A DNA stretch of 64,000 nt from UBA6107 sp034430175 (GTDB lineage: Bacteria; Chloroflexota; Anaerolineae; Anaerolineales; Anaerolineaceae): positions 186,001-250,000 of the forward strand of contig DAOUFI010000001.1 in assembly GCA_034430175.1 (NCBI GenBank), read 5' to 3'. The notes beneath the pieces were generated by a model. That model had not been told where the DNA came from and did no database searches. It worked only from the letters and a program-made list of their open reading frames with translations. The position numbers and the translations under genes were made by a program. Shown piece by piece: positions 35,024-44,841 of the stretch (position 1 is the first letter of the stretch; every line of letters starts with the position of its first letter).

Positions 35024-36043
35024 TTACAGATCAAATGTGAATTGCATTACTCTTCGGTCAATAGCGCCAAATTTATACTTGTAGTCTTCATTGCCGCGCA
35101 TAAAATCGAACTCGAAACGGCCGTTCTCAATGGCCCACTTGATAAGATGGATAAGAAGCACCCAGCCAGGGGAATGCTCGAAAAATTGTGGATCGATTCC
35201 TGAGTTGTAGACCCAAATACGGTTGTTGTAGTCGAAATTCAGGTACGCCGCGGCTTTTTGTCCACCAATAGTGAGGAAAGCAAGTTGTAGGGACTTGTGA
35301 GTGAATGCGTCTAACATTGAAAGGCGCATCTGTTCCTTCATGGCTGGGGTTAGGAACCGCTTCTTTTCTTCATCAAATGACATGAGTCGCAGGAATTCCT
35401 CGATCTCACTTTCAATTTTATCTGGATCAGAGGCAATGTACCACTCTGAACCTTGCGGCAATTCAAGGAGTCGGCGCATTTTACGGCGCATTTCGTGGCG
35501 TTGTTTCTTGTCCAGGCTGGCGAGGTATTCTTCGTAATCGCCATTAAGACTGATGTACGGAGATTGTGATAGCGGTGTAACCGAAGCGTCCAGGCCACAT
35601 TCCGTTGCGGCATTTTTAAGGGCTTTAACTGTGGGTGAGTTTTCGGGGATGTTATCAAATTCCACCCGTTGGACCCCATATTTTACGGCCAACTCGGATT
35701 TGATGTACTCGATCAACCCTTTTGTAAAGGCTCCGGAGTGTTGCGGTTTTACCAGCAAATCAAGATAATCGCTTATTTCCACACTGCCAAGCAGAAGTAG
35801 TGTCTTACGCCCCGAGCGCTCCGCAATAAAGCAGGGTGCGATCCCCATCAGGCTTTCGTTCTCGTGAGCCAGGATGATCGCCAGGGTTGAATCCTGCGGC
35901 CATTCCCCACCGCCGCGGGTGGACCACCAGGTTTGCAAGTATTCATAACGCAAGAATGGCACATGACTGACACCCTTTGCCATCAACGCGTTCCATTCAT
36001 TTTTTTGATCGATTGGGAATTCAGTGTGGAGAGAAAAGTTCAT
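35024..36043 (-). CDS. GNAT-fold acetyltransferase (FemAB/CelD-like)
   Basis: 339 residues with two acyltransferase-like lobes. YISLNGDYEEYLASLDKKQRHEMRRKMRR (quoted in family order) and the C-terminal FDFMRGNEDYKYKFGA are hallmarks of the Acetyltransf_6/CelD-like group used in peptidoglycan, polysaccharide or lipid modification. Substrate unknown. Stands alone between a hairpin and the YgjP-like gene. Confidence 0.82.
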   Translation of the reverse strand: MNFSLHTEFPIDQKNEWNALMAKGVSHVPFLRYEYLQTWWSTRGGGEWPQDSTLAIILAHENESLMGIAPCFIAERSGRKTLLLLGSVEISDYLDLLVKPQHSGAFTKGLIEYIKSELAVKYGVQRVEFDNIPENSPTVKALKNAATECGLDASVTPLSQSPYISLNGDYEEYLASLDKKQRHEMRRKMRRLLELPQGSEWYIASDPDKIESEIEEFLRLMSFDEEKKRFLTPAMKEQMRLSMLDAFTHKSLQLAFLTIGGQKAAAYLNFDYNNRIWVYNSGIDPQFFEHSPGWVLLIHLIKWAIENGRFEFDFMRGNEDYKYKFGAIDRRVMQFTFDL

Positions 36044-36078
36044 AGCTGCATTATACCTGATGGAAAATATCTACTTTG

Positions 36079-36822
36079 TTAGAGTTCGGTTAATATTCGG
36101 GGGTGCAACAGGGCTGCGTTCTTCCGTAGCCAGGTGCGCGCCTCTTTAAAGGCTGGATAATATTGCGAAACGTATGACCAATATACGTTTGAATGGTTTG
36201 GGTGAATCATATGTGCCAATTCATGAATTACCACATATTCCAACACGGTGGGTGGAACCATGATGAGCCGCCAGTTGAATGAAAGGGTTCCGCTGCTGGA
36301 ACAGCTTCCCCAGCGGGTGCGCTGATCGCGAATCACAATGGATTTTGGTCTCACTCCCATCCGGCATCCCTGGGTCGCGACGCAGGCTTCGATCTGGTCT
36401 CTGGCCATTTCACGCAGATGGTTTTCAAGTCCCGTGGGGATCAATTCACGGTGCCCGGCAGGGATACGCAAAATCAGATTGCCCCTCTCTTCATTCACGC
36501 GGATACGTGCCTTGCGCTCAGGTTCTTCGAGGACGACAATGTGGGTGGGAACTCCGCGCAGCAGGATCACGTCAGCAGGCAAGGACTTTTGCCCGACGCG
36601 TGCTGCGTGACGGCGGTGCTTTTCTAGCTGTAGCAATACCCACTCGGCATTGCGGATGAGAAATGCTTCACCATCGCGAGGGGGATATCCATAAGGTATG
36701 GTCAGGGAAACACCGCTTTCAGAAACGGAGACACGCACCCGTCGCGAGCGTTGGGATTGCTTCAGTGAATATTCAATTGTTTTTCCGTCCAGGTTGATCG
36801 TGCGCTTGTTTGTGGTAGGCAT
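36079..36822 (-). CDS. YgjP-like (DUF45) metal-dependent hydrolase
   Basis: 247 residues. The zinc motif is VIHELAHMIHPNHSNVYW (HExxH with a later His), preceded by RTRWGSCSSSGTLSFNWRL, which is diagnostic for the SprT-like/YgjP family. E. coli YgjP has been linked to UTP pyrophosphatase activity, but peptidase-like folds make the function of other members uncertain. Confidence 0.88.
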   Translation of the reverse strand: MPTTNKRTINLDGKTIEYSLKQSQRSRRVRVSVSESGVSLTIPYGYPPRDGEAFLIRNAEWVLLQLEKHRRHAARVGQKSLPADVILLRGVPTHIVVLEEPERKARIRVNEERGNLILRIPAGHRELIPTGLENHLREMARDQIEACVATQGCRMGVRPKSIVIRDQRTRWGSCSSSGTLSFNWRLIMVPPTVLEYVVIHELAHMIHPNHSNVYWSYVSQYYPAFKEARTWLRKNAALLHPRILTEL

Positions 36823-36921
36823 TGTTTGATTATATCAAGGCCTTAGAGAGCAGGAATGGTTGTCAAATGGTTTATTGACGCAGGATGATGTGCGTGTTAG
36901 AATACAAGCCGTCCAAAAAAT

Positions 36922-36993
36922 GGGCGCGTAGCTCAATGGCAGAGCAGTGGCCTTTTAAGCCATTGGTTAAGGGTTCGAGCCCCTTCGCGCTCA
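36922..36993 (+). tRNA. tRNA-Lys (anticodon TTT)
   Basis: Full cloverleaf: acceptor GGGCGCG with CGCGCTC (one G-U), D stem GCTC/GAGC, anticodon stem GTGGC/GCCAT with loop CTTTTAA giving TTT, T stem AAGGG/CCCTT with loop TTCGAGC, discriminator A. CCA is not encoded. A broken copy of the 3' half follows. Confidence 0.96.
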
Positions 36994-37609
36994 CTTTTGT
37001 TTTAAAGAGATAATTCGTAAATCACACATGATGATTATTGGTTAGGGTCCCTTTACAGGGATACTATTCGAGCCCCTTCGCGCTCACTTTTGTTTATATT
37101 GCAATTGAGAGTCCTGGGTTCTTTACGAGGTCAAGGATTCTTATCAAGTTTCCTTGTGTTTGAGATCTGAGAATTAAGCGGGGAAAGCTTGCAAAGTAAA
37201 GAGTTTTGGATAGCGATGGTGAAAAATCTCTAAAAGGACAAAACGACGATCAACTATCTTCAATTTACCATTATTCTCTTGGATTATTCAGGCCTTGCGT
37301 GTTTTCATTTCCTTACAGCGTCATCGCCAGTATTTAGTTACAAAATTATTTGAAGTCAGTTATTCATAATGCTATTTGCTTGAAATCAATCCAATTTCTT
37401 TGTATCATCTATACAGGTAGTTAGAATGCGTTATTTCTTTTTGGGGGAAGAATTGATCTTGAGGAGGTTTAAGGATTCAATTCCTGATGAGAGAATATCC
37501 ACTCATAGAGGTGAGCAAAGAAAGCATATTCGACTACTTGCGGCCCCCATAAATCATAAGTTAATCCTTAAAACTGATCAATTCTCAATTACCAAATACG
37601 AGGAATTCC
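36994..37609. other. Non-coding region after tRNA-Lys
   Basis: About 600 nt, A+T-rich, with the duplicated tRNA 3' end at 37037-37095. A 63-codon frame at 37426-37617 overlaps the kinase start and has no recognisable content, so I do not call it. The region presumably carries the promoter of the kinase operon. Confidence 0.5.
37037..37095 (+). repeat. Broken duplicate of the tRNA-Lys 3' half
   Basis: 37067-37095 repeats 36974-37002 exactly (29 nt: T-loop, 3' T stem, 3' acceptor arm and downstream CACTTTTGTTT). Just before it ATTGGTTAGGGT (37037-37048) resembles the variable/T-stem part of the tRNA, and 19 extra bases (37049-37067) interrupt the match. It looks like a decayed second tRNA or an integration scar. 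Confidence 0.8.
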
Positions 37610-40600
37610 ATGCCTGATCAAGTAAAGCAGCCGAAGGGGACTTTTCACTGGAAACGTATTTATCCTGGTTCTATCATTTGGGTTTTCCTGTTTTTAATCG
37701 TGGGATTATTGCATGGTTGCCGAACAGAACAAACCCCCATTCCGCAGACAGATATTAAGTCGATTACTGTTGTAGTTGATAATAATTATCCACCCTACTC
37801 TTTTCTTGATGCTGATGGACAATTGGTCGGGATCAGCATTGATCAATGGAATTTGTGGGAGAAGAAAACTGGCGTAAAGGTGAAGATTGTAGGAATGAGT
37901 TGGTCCGGCGCGCTTACTGCCATGGAAAATGGTCAATTTGATGTAATCGATACCATATTCTACAATGAATCCAGGGGACAAATACTTGATTTTACGCCTC
38001 CTTATGCGACGATTGATGTGCCCATATATTTCAATAATGAGATATCAGGAATAACCGACGCATCCACGGTTCGCGGTTTTACTGTGGCGGTAAAGTCTGG
38101 TGATGCGGTAATCGATGTGCTTCAGCAAGCCGGTTCACAGAACCTTGTTTATTACGAGAACTATAAAGACATTATTAAGGCGGCTGCTGAGCATACGGTG
38201 ACTGTCTTCGCAATTGACAAACCTCCCGCCGATTATTTTCTTTATCAATATGGAATTCAGAAGGATTTCAATTCAACAAAACCTCTTTTCAGTGGACAAT
38301 TTCATCGAGCCGTTAAAAAGGGGAATACGGAACTTCTTAACCTGGTCAACGCCGGGTTCGCCAATATTTCTCAGACTGAATATGAGGTTATTAATCAAAA
38401 GTATCTTGGCTCTGAGGTGATCAATCTCAACACGTTAAAGTATGGAATATATGTCATTGCTGCCGTTCTTGTAGGATTTCTGCTCCTCGTCATCTGGAAC
38501 CGAACGCTTCAGGTGCAGGTTAACAAAAAGACACAGGTGTTAAAGGATAGTGAAGACCGTTATAAAGAATTGTTTGAAGAATCACCTATCTCGCTTTGGG
38601 AAGAAGACTTCTCTGCAGCCATTGAATATTTGGCGTTACTTCGCGAGCAACACGGAAAGGATCTCCATTCCTATTTGTTGACACATCCAGATGAAATCTT
38701 TCGGTGCTTTGAAAGGATTAAAGTGCTGGACGTGAACAAGGCAACATTGGAGCTGTTCAAAGCGAAAAATAAGGAGCAGGTACTAGGAAATTTGAAGCCA
38801 CTCATGTCTGAATCAGATCATGAAACCCTGGTGGATGAATTGATGCATATCGCTGATCGGATTCCAGTTTTCAATTGGGAAGCGACAAATGTGGCTCTAT
38901 CCGGAGAGAAAATCTCAGCACGCATCCGTTGGGTGGCTGAACCGGGTCACGAAAAAAATCTCGACAGAGTGATCCTTTCATTAGTAGATATGACTGCGAT
39001 AAGAGACGCTGAGAAAGAATTACGCCTGGCGCATGATCGTCTGAATATGGCAGTCTCTGCTGCGAATTTAGGCGTATTTGAGTATGATCTAGTCAGCGGA
39101 AATATGATCTGGGACAATCGCATGTTTGAATTGTACTCAAAGGACCGGAATGCCTTTGTTCCGAATTATCAAAACTGGTTGGCTTGTTTGGTTCCAGCTG
39201 ATCGAATAAGGATGGATCAATTAATCAAGAAAGTTATCAACGGAGAAAAGGATTTCGAGACAACGTTTCGCATTTCTAGCCGGGATGGGGGTTTACGGCA
39301 TATGAAGGCATTTGGGCAATTGGTAATGGGCAAAGACCTTTGCCCTCAAAAACTGATCGGTATCAACTTTGATATTACTAAAATCATGGAAATTGATAGG
39401 GTGAGAACTAAGGTCAGTGATATTCAATGGAAAATTGTTCACGCCGAAAAACTGGATGATATTTATGAGATTGTAGCAAGTGGTATTTATTCGTTATTGG
39501 GTGATTGTATTGTCTGGGTCACGAAGGTAGATGACGAAAAAGGAACCATCCGTATAAAGAACTTGATGCTAAATAAGGCATTAAGGAAAAGGTTGGATAA
39601 GATTGGTGTTTGTCAGGCTGAGAATGTAGATTATTTGATATCTGATATACCCAAAGATGACCTACACCTGTTGCGTAGTGGAAAATTTGAGCGTTATAAG
39701 TTCGGCCTTCGACAGTTGGGTACTTGGAAGATCCCTGAAGCAATCCGAAAGGTGATCGAGGATGAACTGAATTATAAGTTCATCTACAAAATGGGCTTCG
39801 TTTTTGAAGGCAAACACATGGGCGGGGTCTCAGTAATTAGCCAACGTGACCTGGGGGATAAAGCGGACAGCGTGGAAACAGTGATGAATCAGGCGACACT
39901 GGCTTTAAAGAGGATCATATCTGAAACAGAATTACAAAGGAGCGAGGCACAGCTTCGCAGCCTCTTCGAACAAAGTCCATTAGGGATTCTCACATCCAAC
40001 GTCGAATTTAGATTTACTTCGATAAATTCTGCTTTCTGTAAAATGATCGGGTACTCTGAAGCAGAAATCAGAAAGATGACTTTTAGTGAGTTGACTCACC
40101 CTGATGATCTAAGCGAGAGTGTCAAGTTTATGAAAAAACTCTCTGCTGGTGAAATTGGGTTATTTTCGATCGAAAAAAGATATATCAAAAAAGATAAGAC
40201 GACAATGTGGGGGAATACGATCGTGAAAGCGATTTACGATGAGAACCAGAGGATCAATTCTTACCTGGTCATGGTTGAGGATATTACAGAACGTAAGCTT
40301 TCTGAGGCAAAGTTGGCTGAAGAACGTCAAAAGGTCAGAGTGCTGATGGATACTGTGCCTGATTCCGTTTATTTCAAAGATTTGGAGAGCCGCTTTACCA
40401 GCGCGAATCAGGCCACACTGAAGAAATTTGGATTATCTGATCCACGCGAAATTATCGGAAAATCAGACCACGATTTTTTCGATGATGAAAATTCAAAAAT
40501 CGCAGATGAAGAAGAACAAACGATCATTCAAACCGGCCAGCCCATCATTGGAATTGAGGAAATGGAAGTTTGGCCTAACAAACATATCAGGTGGGTTTCA

Positions 40601-41434
40601 AAAACAAAGATGCCTCTTTTTGATGAGAAGGGTAACATAACTGGCACTTTTGGCGTAATCCGCGATATTACTGAACGCAAACAACAGGAGGAAGAGATCC
40701 GCCGATTGAACGCCGATTTGGAAAAGAAGGTAGAAAGTCGCACAAAAGAATTGAGGTTAAAAAACCAGGAATTAGAGGCTTTCACTTACACAGTTTCACA
40801 TGATCTTAAAGCTCCCTTAAGAGGAATCTCGGGGTATGCAGATATCTTGCTTCAGGATCATTCAGATAAATTGGATGAAGATGGGAAGGGATATCTTAAT
40901 AAATTGATCAAGTCTTCTCAGCAACTCAGCCAATTGATCGAGGATTTACTCTCTTATTCACGTCTGGAACGGCGTCCGCTGATCTATGGTGATGTGCAAG
41001 TCAAATCGATCGTGAATATTTTATTGGAACAGCGAGGGGAAGAGATAAAGAATCGCAATATTGTCATCCATGTTAATTGTGTGAGCGAGACGATCAAATC
41101 CAGTCACGAGTTATTGACCCAGATCATAGGAAATTATCTTGATAACGCACTAAAATTCACACAGAGACAATCGGCTCCAGAGATCTGGTTGAATTATGAA
41201 AACCACGGTGATACGAGCTTGTTTTCAATAAAAGACAATGGAGTTGGCTTTGATGAAAAATTTAAGGAGAAAATCTTTGAGGTGTTCCAGCGTTTGCACA
41301 CTCAGGATGTTTTCCCGGGAACCGGAATTGGATTAGCTCTGGTTAAGAAATCCGCGGAATTATTAGGGTACAGAGTCTGGGCAGAAGGGGAACCTGGGAA
41401 GGGCGCGACGTTTTACCTTGAGGTGGTCAAATGA
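37610..41434 (+). CDS. Sensor histidine kinase with periplasmic substrate-binding domain and multiple PAS domains
   Basis: 1274 residues. An N-terminal hydrophobic segment ends in LLHGC, like a lipobox or signal anchor. An SBP_bac_3-type solute-binding domain follows (about 45-270, ITVVVDNNYPPYSFLDADG), then a membrane helix (IYVIAAVLVGFLLLVIW, about 283-300). The cytoplasmic part has about four PAS domains and a GAF-like region, then HisKA with TYTVSHDLKAPLRG (His1064) and an HATPase ending GTGIGLALVKKSAELLG. It therefore senses an extracellular small molecule, probably an amino-acid-like ligand. The ATG at 37610 has a GAGGA site. Its stop overlaps a decayed receiver gene by ATGA. Confidence 0.93.
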   Translation: MPDQVKQPKGTFHWKRIYPGSIIWVFLFLIVGLLHGCRTEQTPIPQTDIKSITVVVDNNYPPYSFLDADGQLVGISIDQWNLWEKKTGVKVKIVGMSWSGALTAMENGQFDVIDTIFYNESRGQILDFTPPYATIDVPIYFNNEISGITDASTVRGFTVAVKSGDAVIDVLQQAGSQNLVYYENYKDIIKAAAEHTVTVFAIDKPPADYFLYQYGIQKDFNSTKPLFSGQFHRAVKKGNTELLNLVNAGFANISQTEYEVINQKYLGSEVINLNTLKYGIYVIAAVLVGFLLLVIWNRTLQVQVNKKTQVLKDSEDRYKELFEESPISLWEEDFSAAIEYLALLREQHGKDLHSYLLTHPDEIFRCFERIKVLDVNKATLELFKAKNKEQVLGNLKPLMSESDHETLVDELMHIADRIPVFNWEATNVALSGEKISARIRWVAEPGHEKNLDRVILSLVDMTAIRDAEKELRLAHDRLNMAVSAANLGVFEYDLVSGNMIWDNRMFELYSKDRNAFVPNYQNWLACLVPADRIRMDQLIKKVINGEKDFETTFRISSRDGGLRHMKAFGQLVMGKDLCPQKLIGINFDITKIMEIDRVRTKVSDIQWKIVHAEKLDDIYEIVASGIYSLLGDCIVWVTKVDDEKGTIRIKNLMLNKALRKRLDKIGVCQAENVDYLISDIPKDDLHLLRSGKFERYKFGLRQLGTWKIPEAIRKVIEDELNYKFIYKMGFVFEGKHMGGVSVISQRDLGDKADSVETVMNQATLALKRIISETELQRSEAQLRSLFEQSPLGILTSNVEFRFTSINSAFCKMIGYSEAEIRKMTFSELTHPDDLSESVKFMKKLSAGEIGLFSIEKRYIKKDKTTMWGNTIVKAIYDENQRINSYLVMVEDITERKLSEAKLAEERQKVRVLMDTVPDSVYFKDLESRFTSANQATLKKFGLSDPREIIGKSDHDFFDDENSKIADEEEQTIIQTGQPIIGIEEMEVWPNKHIRWVSKTKMPLFDEKGNITGTFGVIRDITERKQQEEEIRRLNADLEKKVESRTKELRLKNQELEAFTYTVSHDLKAPLRGISGYADILLQDHSDKLDEDGKGYLNKLIKSSQQLSQLIEDLLSYSRLERRPLIYGDVQVKSIVNILLEQRGEEIKNRNIVIHVNCVSETIKSSHELLTQIIGNYLDNALKFTQRQSAPEIWLNYENHGDTSLFSIKDNGVGFDEKFKEKIFEVFQRLHTQDVFPGTGIGLALVKKSAELLGYRVWAEGEPGKGATFYLEVVK

Positions 41435-41858
41435 GTGATGTATCAACTCCTCATCCGATTTTATTGGTGGAAGAGAACCAAAATGACATGGATTTTACCT
41501 GGTAGGCTTTCTCCAAATCCAGTTTCATTAACCCGATCGAGGTTCGCCGCGATGGGGTTGAGGTTTTCGAACTGATGGAAGAGTGGCAATACATAGACAG
41601 AAGGCCTGTTTCGTTCTCCTGTAAATCAATGTTCCGAAGGTCAACGGTTTGGAAGTGCTCGAAGTTTTTAAACATAAGAATCCGACCATTTCTATGTTCA
41701 TGTTGACTTCATCAAATATACCTACCGATATTGGAAAAGCATTTAAATTTGGAGCAAATTCAGATATAGTTAACTCAGGAGACCTTGATAATTTCATTGA
41801 AATCATCAGGCGGATCACACTTTACTGGGTAAAGATGAATGTGACAGGTGCAGAATGA
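41431..41858 (+). pseudogene. Decayed single-domain response regulator (Rcp1-like)
   Basis: Starts in the kinase stop (ATGA). The frame reads a receiver start (PILLVEENQNDMDF), meets TAG at 41503-41505 and continues as FINPIEVRRDGVEVFELME, then shifts frame around 41600-41640. The rest is in another frame: KVNGLEVLEVFKHKN ... FMLTSS ... FGANSDIVNSGDLDNFIE. The intact gene would be a CheY-like regulator of the Rcp1 type. The phosphoacceptor region is lost at the shift. At least two inactivating changes are present, unless they are sequencing errors. Confidence 0.82.
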
Positions 41859-44164
41859 CGATGAAAGTCCTTTACATAGAAGATAATCCGGTCGATGCTG
41901 AATTAACTCTCATTGAGTTTAAAAGACATGGCGACAGATTTACAGTCACGCATGTTTCTTCCATTCAGGAAGCCCTGTCACTTTTCTATGATCCAACCCA
42001 CGTTGATTTCGATCTTATCCTGACAGATATGAATCTCGCGGATGGGAGTGGTCTATCGTTACTGGCCGAGATTAGAAGTATGCGCGTTCCAATCGCGGTG
42101 GTGATGGTGACTGGACAGGGCGATGAAGATACAGCGGTGGCTGCTCTAAAAGCTGGTGCTGATGACTATATCATCAAACACAAAGATTATTTAAAGATCC
42201 TGCCCAAGACTCTTGAAAACGCGTATGAACAGTTTAAGAAGACTAAAACCCGAGGTGGACTACCCATTCGTGTGCTTTATGGCGAACATAACGCGGTAGA
42301 TATCGAGCTTACCCTCCGGCATATAAAAGCACATGCTCCGCATATCCAGATGGATATTGCCAAAGACGCGCAAACACTGGTAAGTAAATTGGATGTTCAG
42401 ATCGATGAGATAAAGTACGATGTCATCCTACTCGATTTTCACTTACCGGGTGAGGAAATTCAGGATCTACTTCACCATATTATACAAGACACCCACTATA
42501 GCTATCCTGTGGTCCTGATAACCGGGCAAGGTAATGAAGAAACCGCTGTGAAGGTGCTAAAGCTCGGGGTGACGGATTATTTGGTTAAATCGGAAGGTTA
42601 TTTATATCGTTTACCATCAGTGCTTGAGAATGCCAAGAATCTTTCATCTCTCTACCACGAAAAAGAGGCGCTGGCATTGAGTGAAGCGCGTTTCCGTCTA
42701 TTGGCTGAAAACGCTCTTGATGTTATTTTTCGTCTCAGATTCAGACCTTCGATTCGATTTGAGTATATCAGTCCAGCGCTTGCGAGTATCACCGGTTTTT
42801 CACCTGATGAAGCATATAATGATTGTAGTGTTGTGCTGGCACCATTGACTGAAAGTATCCCATCGTTTAAAAGCTTTTTGCGCATGATCAAAGCGAATAG
42901 CAAACCCGAATTGGTCTTCCCATTCACAACAAAGGATAACCGCAGGATCATGCTGGAAATGCGTGGCAGAGTGACCCTTGACGAGAAGAACCAACCGGAA
43001 CACCTGGATGCGATCATCCGCGATATTACTGAACGAGTAGAGATCGAAACCAAATTGCAAAATCGAATGCAGAAATTAAAATCACTGCATACGATCGATA
43101 CGGCGATCAATTCCAGTTTAGATATCAGCTTTACATATTTGATCCTGCTTGAACAAGTGGTCGCATTGATCAAAGGATCAGCTGCCGCGATTGTCCTTTT
43201 CGAGCCAAATCCATCCGTTCGCACAATTGCCGCAACATCTGGTTTTATCACTCCTGAAATTTTGCTACATCCACAACTCGTTAATGATCCATTACTGGTT
43301 AAAGCAGCGCTGGAACGGAAAGTTGTCTCGCTATCTGGGGACACGATTGTGAGAAATGATTTCCCGCTCCATGTGCTTTTCAAAAATGAAGATATTGTTG
43401 GATATTTTGCCTTTCCTATGATCGTCAAGGGTGCCGTCAAGGGTGTACTTGAAATATTTTCAAGAGATGTTGATTTATTGGACGATGAAACCAGCAGTTT
43501 CCTCGAGACAATCGCCCAATCTGCAGCGATCGCCATGGAAAGCACTCAAAATTTTGAAAAATTACAACGGACAAACAAGGAATTGATCCAGGCATACGAT
43601 GATACGTTGATTGGTTGGGTCAACTTCCTCGATTTACGTGATAAAGAAACTGAAGGTCATACCTTGCGTGCCCAGGACATGACCTTATTGATCTGCACGG
43701 AGTTTGGTTACAGTTTGGAGGAGCTATCGGATATTCGACGGGGAGTACTGCTGCATGATATCGGGAAGGTCGGCGTTCCGGATGCCATTTTGAACAAGCC
43801 CGGTCCTTTGACCGCCGAGGAAAGATTGATCATGCAAAAACACCCGGAGTTCGCTTACCAGATGCTCTATCCTATTGCTTACTTGAGGCCAGCGTTGGAT
43901 ATTCCTTATTGCCATCACGAAAAATGGGATGGTAGTGGCTACCCGCGCGGTTTGAAGGGCGAGGAAATCCCCCTTTCCGCGAGGATATTTGCCATCGTGG
44001 ATGTGTTTGACGCTTTGATGTCGGATCGCCCTTACCGAAAAGCCTGGAAATTGCAGCAAGTCCTCGATTACATCAGAGAAGGATCCGGGTCTCATTTTGA
44101 TCCATCCATTGTAGAAAAGTGTCTGGAATTGTTGGTGGCAAATTACCAAAAACCGCATGAGTAG
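41855..44164 (+). CDS. REC-REC-PAS-GAF-HD-GYP protein (probable c-di-GMP phosphodiesterase)
   Basis: 769 residues. Receiver 1 (about 1-125) has the phosphoacceptor in LILTDMNLADG; receiver 2 (about 140-265) in VILLDFHLPGEE. A PAS domain (about 275-395), a GAF domain (about 415-570) and an HD-GYP domain follow. The last carries LLHDIGKVGVPDAILNKPG, HPEFAYQML and HHEKWDGSGYPRGLKGEEIP, the full metal and GYP set, so hydrolysis of cyclic-di-GMP is likely. Starts inside the stop of the decayed receiver gene, so it is probably the output of the kinase two genes upstream. Confidence 0.93.
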   Translation: MTMKVLYIEDNPVDAELTLIEFKRHGDRFTVTHVSSIQEALSLFYDPTHVDFDLILTDMNLADGSGLSLLAEIRSMRVPIAVVMVTGQGDEDTAVAALKAGADDYIIKHKDYLKILPKTLENAYEQFKKTKTRGGLPIRVLYGEHNAVDIELTLRHIKAHAPHIQMDIAKDAQTLVSKLDVQIDEIKYDVILLDFHLPGEEIQDLLHHIIQDTHYSYPVVLITGQGNEETAVKVLKLGVTDYLVKSEGYLYRLPSVLENAKNLSSLYHEKEALALSEARFRLLAENALDVIFRLRFRPSIRFEYISPALASITGFSPDEAYNDCSVVLAPLTESIPSFKSFLRMIKANSKPELVFPFTTKDNRRIMLEMRGRVTLDEKNQPEHLDAIIRDITERVEIETKLQNRMQKLKSLHTIDTAINSSLDISFTYLILLEQVVALIKGSAAAIVLFEPNPSVRTIAATSGFITPEILLHPQLVNDPLLVKAALERKVVSLSGDTIVRNDFPLHVLFKNEDIVGYFAFPMIVKGAVKGVLEIFSRDVDLLDDETSSFLETIAQSAAIAMESTQNFEKLQRTNKELIQAYDDTLIGWVNFLDLRDKETEGHTLRAQDMTLLICTEFGYSLEELSDIRRGVLLHDIGKVGVPDAILNKPGPLTAEERLIMQKHPEFAYQMLYPIAYLRPALDIPYCHHEKWDGSGYPRGLKGEEIPLSARIFAIVDVFDALMSDRPYRKAWKLQQVLDYIREGSGSHFDPSIVEKCLELLVANYQKPHE

Positions 44165-44168
44165 AAAA

Positions 44169-44197
44169 ACCGGAGAGCGATATATTTGCTCTCCGGT
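44169..44197. terminator. Terminator after HD-GYP gene
   Basis: 10-bp stem ACCGGAGAGC with GCTCTCCGGT and a 9-nt loop, 4 nt after the stop. Convergent SH3-type gene on the other side. Confidence 0.82.
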
Positions 44198-44220
44198 CAG
44201 ATTAAAAAACTTGAAATAGC

Positions 44221-44841
44221 CTATTGATCTTTCTTTTTCTTCTTGACAATCTGCATGTATTCATAAGCTCCCTGGCCGAATTGCAGCAAGCCAAAGAAGA
44301 TCACGGCATAAGAGATCCAGATCATACTGCTGCCGGAGCTTGACGAATTATTGGACACCGCAAAGAAAACACCAATAGCCGCGAAGATTAAGCCGGTTAC
44401 CAGATTGCGAATGGCGTTGGATTGTGAAAGCTCCGGAACGACTCTTAGTTTGGTGGAAGTGGGGACAAAACCCTCAACTTCCGCTTCATCCCGGACTTTA
44501 AACCAGTCGGTACCACCCTCGGGTTTTTCCACGCCGCATACGGTTAAAACGCTGCCTTTGGTGAGGGTTTTGATTACCGGGGCATCGTCTGCTGCAGCTT
44601 CTTTCACATCGACTGATGGATTCATGACTGTGGCTTTGCGGATGGCGAAAATCTTGGTGTCACCGGTGATGTAACCCATTCTTTCGCCACCCAGGTTTAC
44701 TTCCACCCAGGATTTTCGTTTCTTTTGAATGACCTTGCCAAGCTCAATCTCTTCACCCTTGTGGATGGTGGCAATCGAAATCGTGTTATCCTCGATCGAG
44801 GCGTAAACCGGAGTTTCTTCGTCCATCAAAATTGCTTTCAT
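44221..44841 (-). CDS. Membrane-anchored SH3-like protein
   Basis: 206 residues. Two bacterial SH3-like segments (about 10-75 and 85-145, with WVEVNLGGERMGYI and WFKVRDEAEVEGFVP) are followed by two hydrophobic helices (LIFAAIGVFFAVS; MIWISYAVIFFGLLQFG) and a Lys-rich end. Overlaps the end of the next gene upstream by 4 nt (ATGA). Function unknown. Confidence 0.7.
   Translation of the reverse strand: MKAILMDEETPVYASIEDNTISIATIHKGEEIELGKVIQKKRKSWVEVNLGGERMGYITGDTKIFAIRKATVMNPSVDVKEAAADDAPVIKTLTKGSVLTVCGVEKPEGGTDWFKVRDEAEVEGFVPTSTKLRVVPELSQSNAIRNLVTGLIFAAIGVFFAVSNNSSSSGSSMIWISYAVIFFGLLQFGQGAYEYMQIVKKKKKDQ

Noticed and set aside
36974..37095. 29-bp repeat as attachment sites of the 45.6-54.5 kb phage-like cluster
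   Set aside because: Both copies lie within 122 nt of each other and 8 kb before the cluster; no copy was seen at the cluster's ends.
37426..37617. 63-codon frame just upstream of the large kinase
   Set aside because: Overlaps the kinase start by a few bases in another frame, low-complexity and no recognisable motif.
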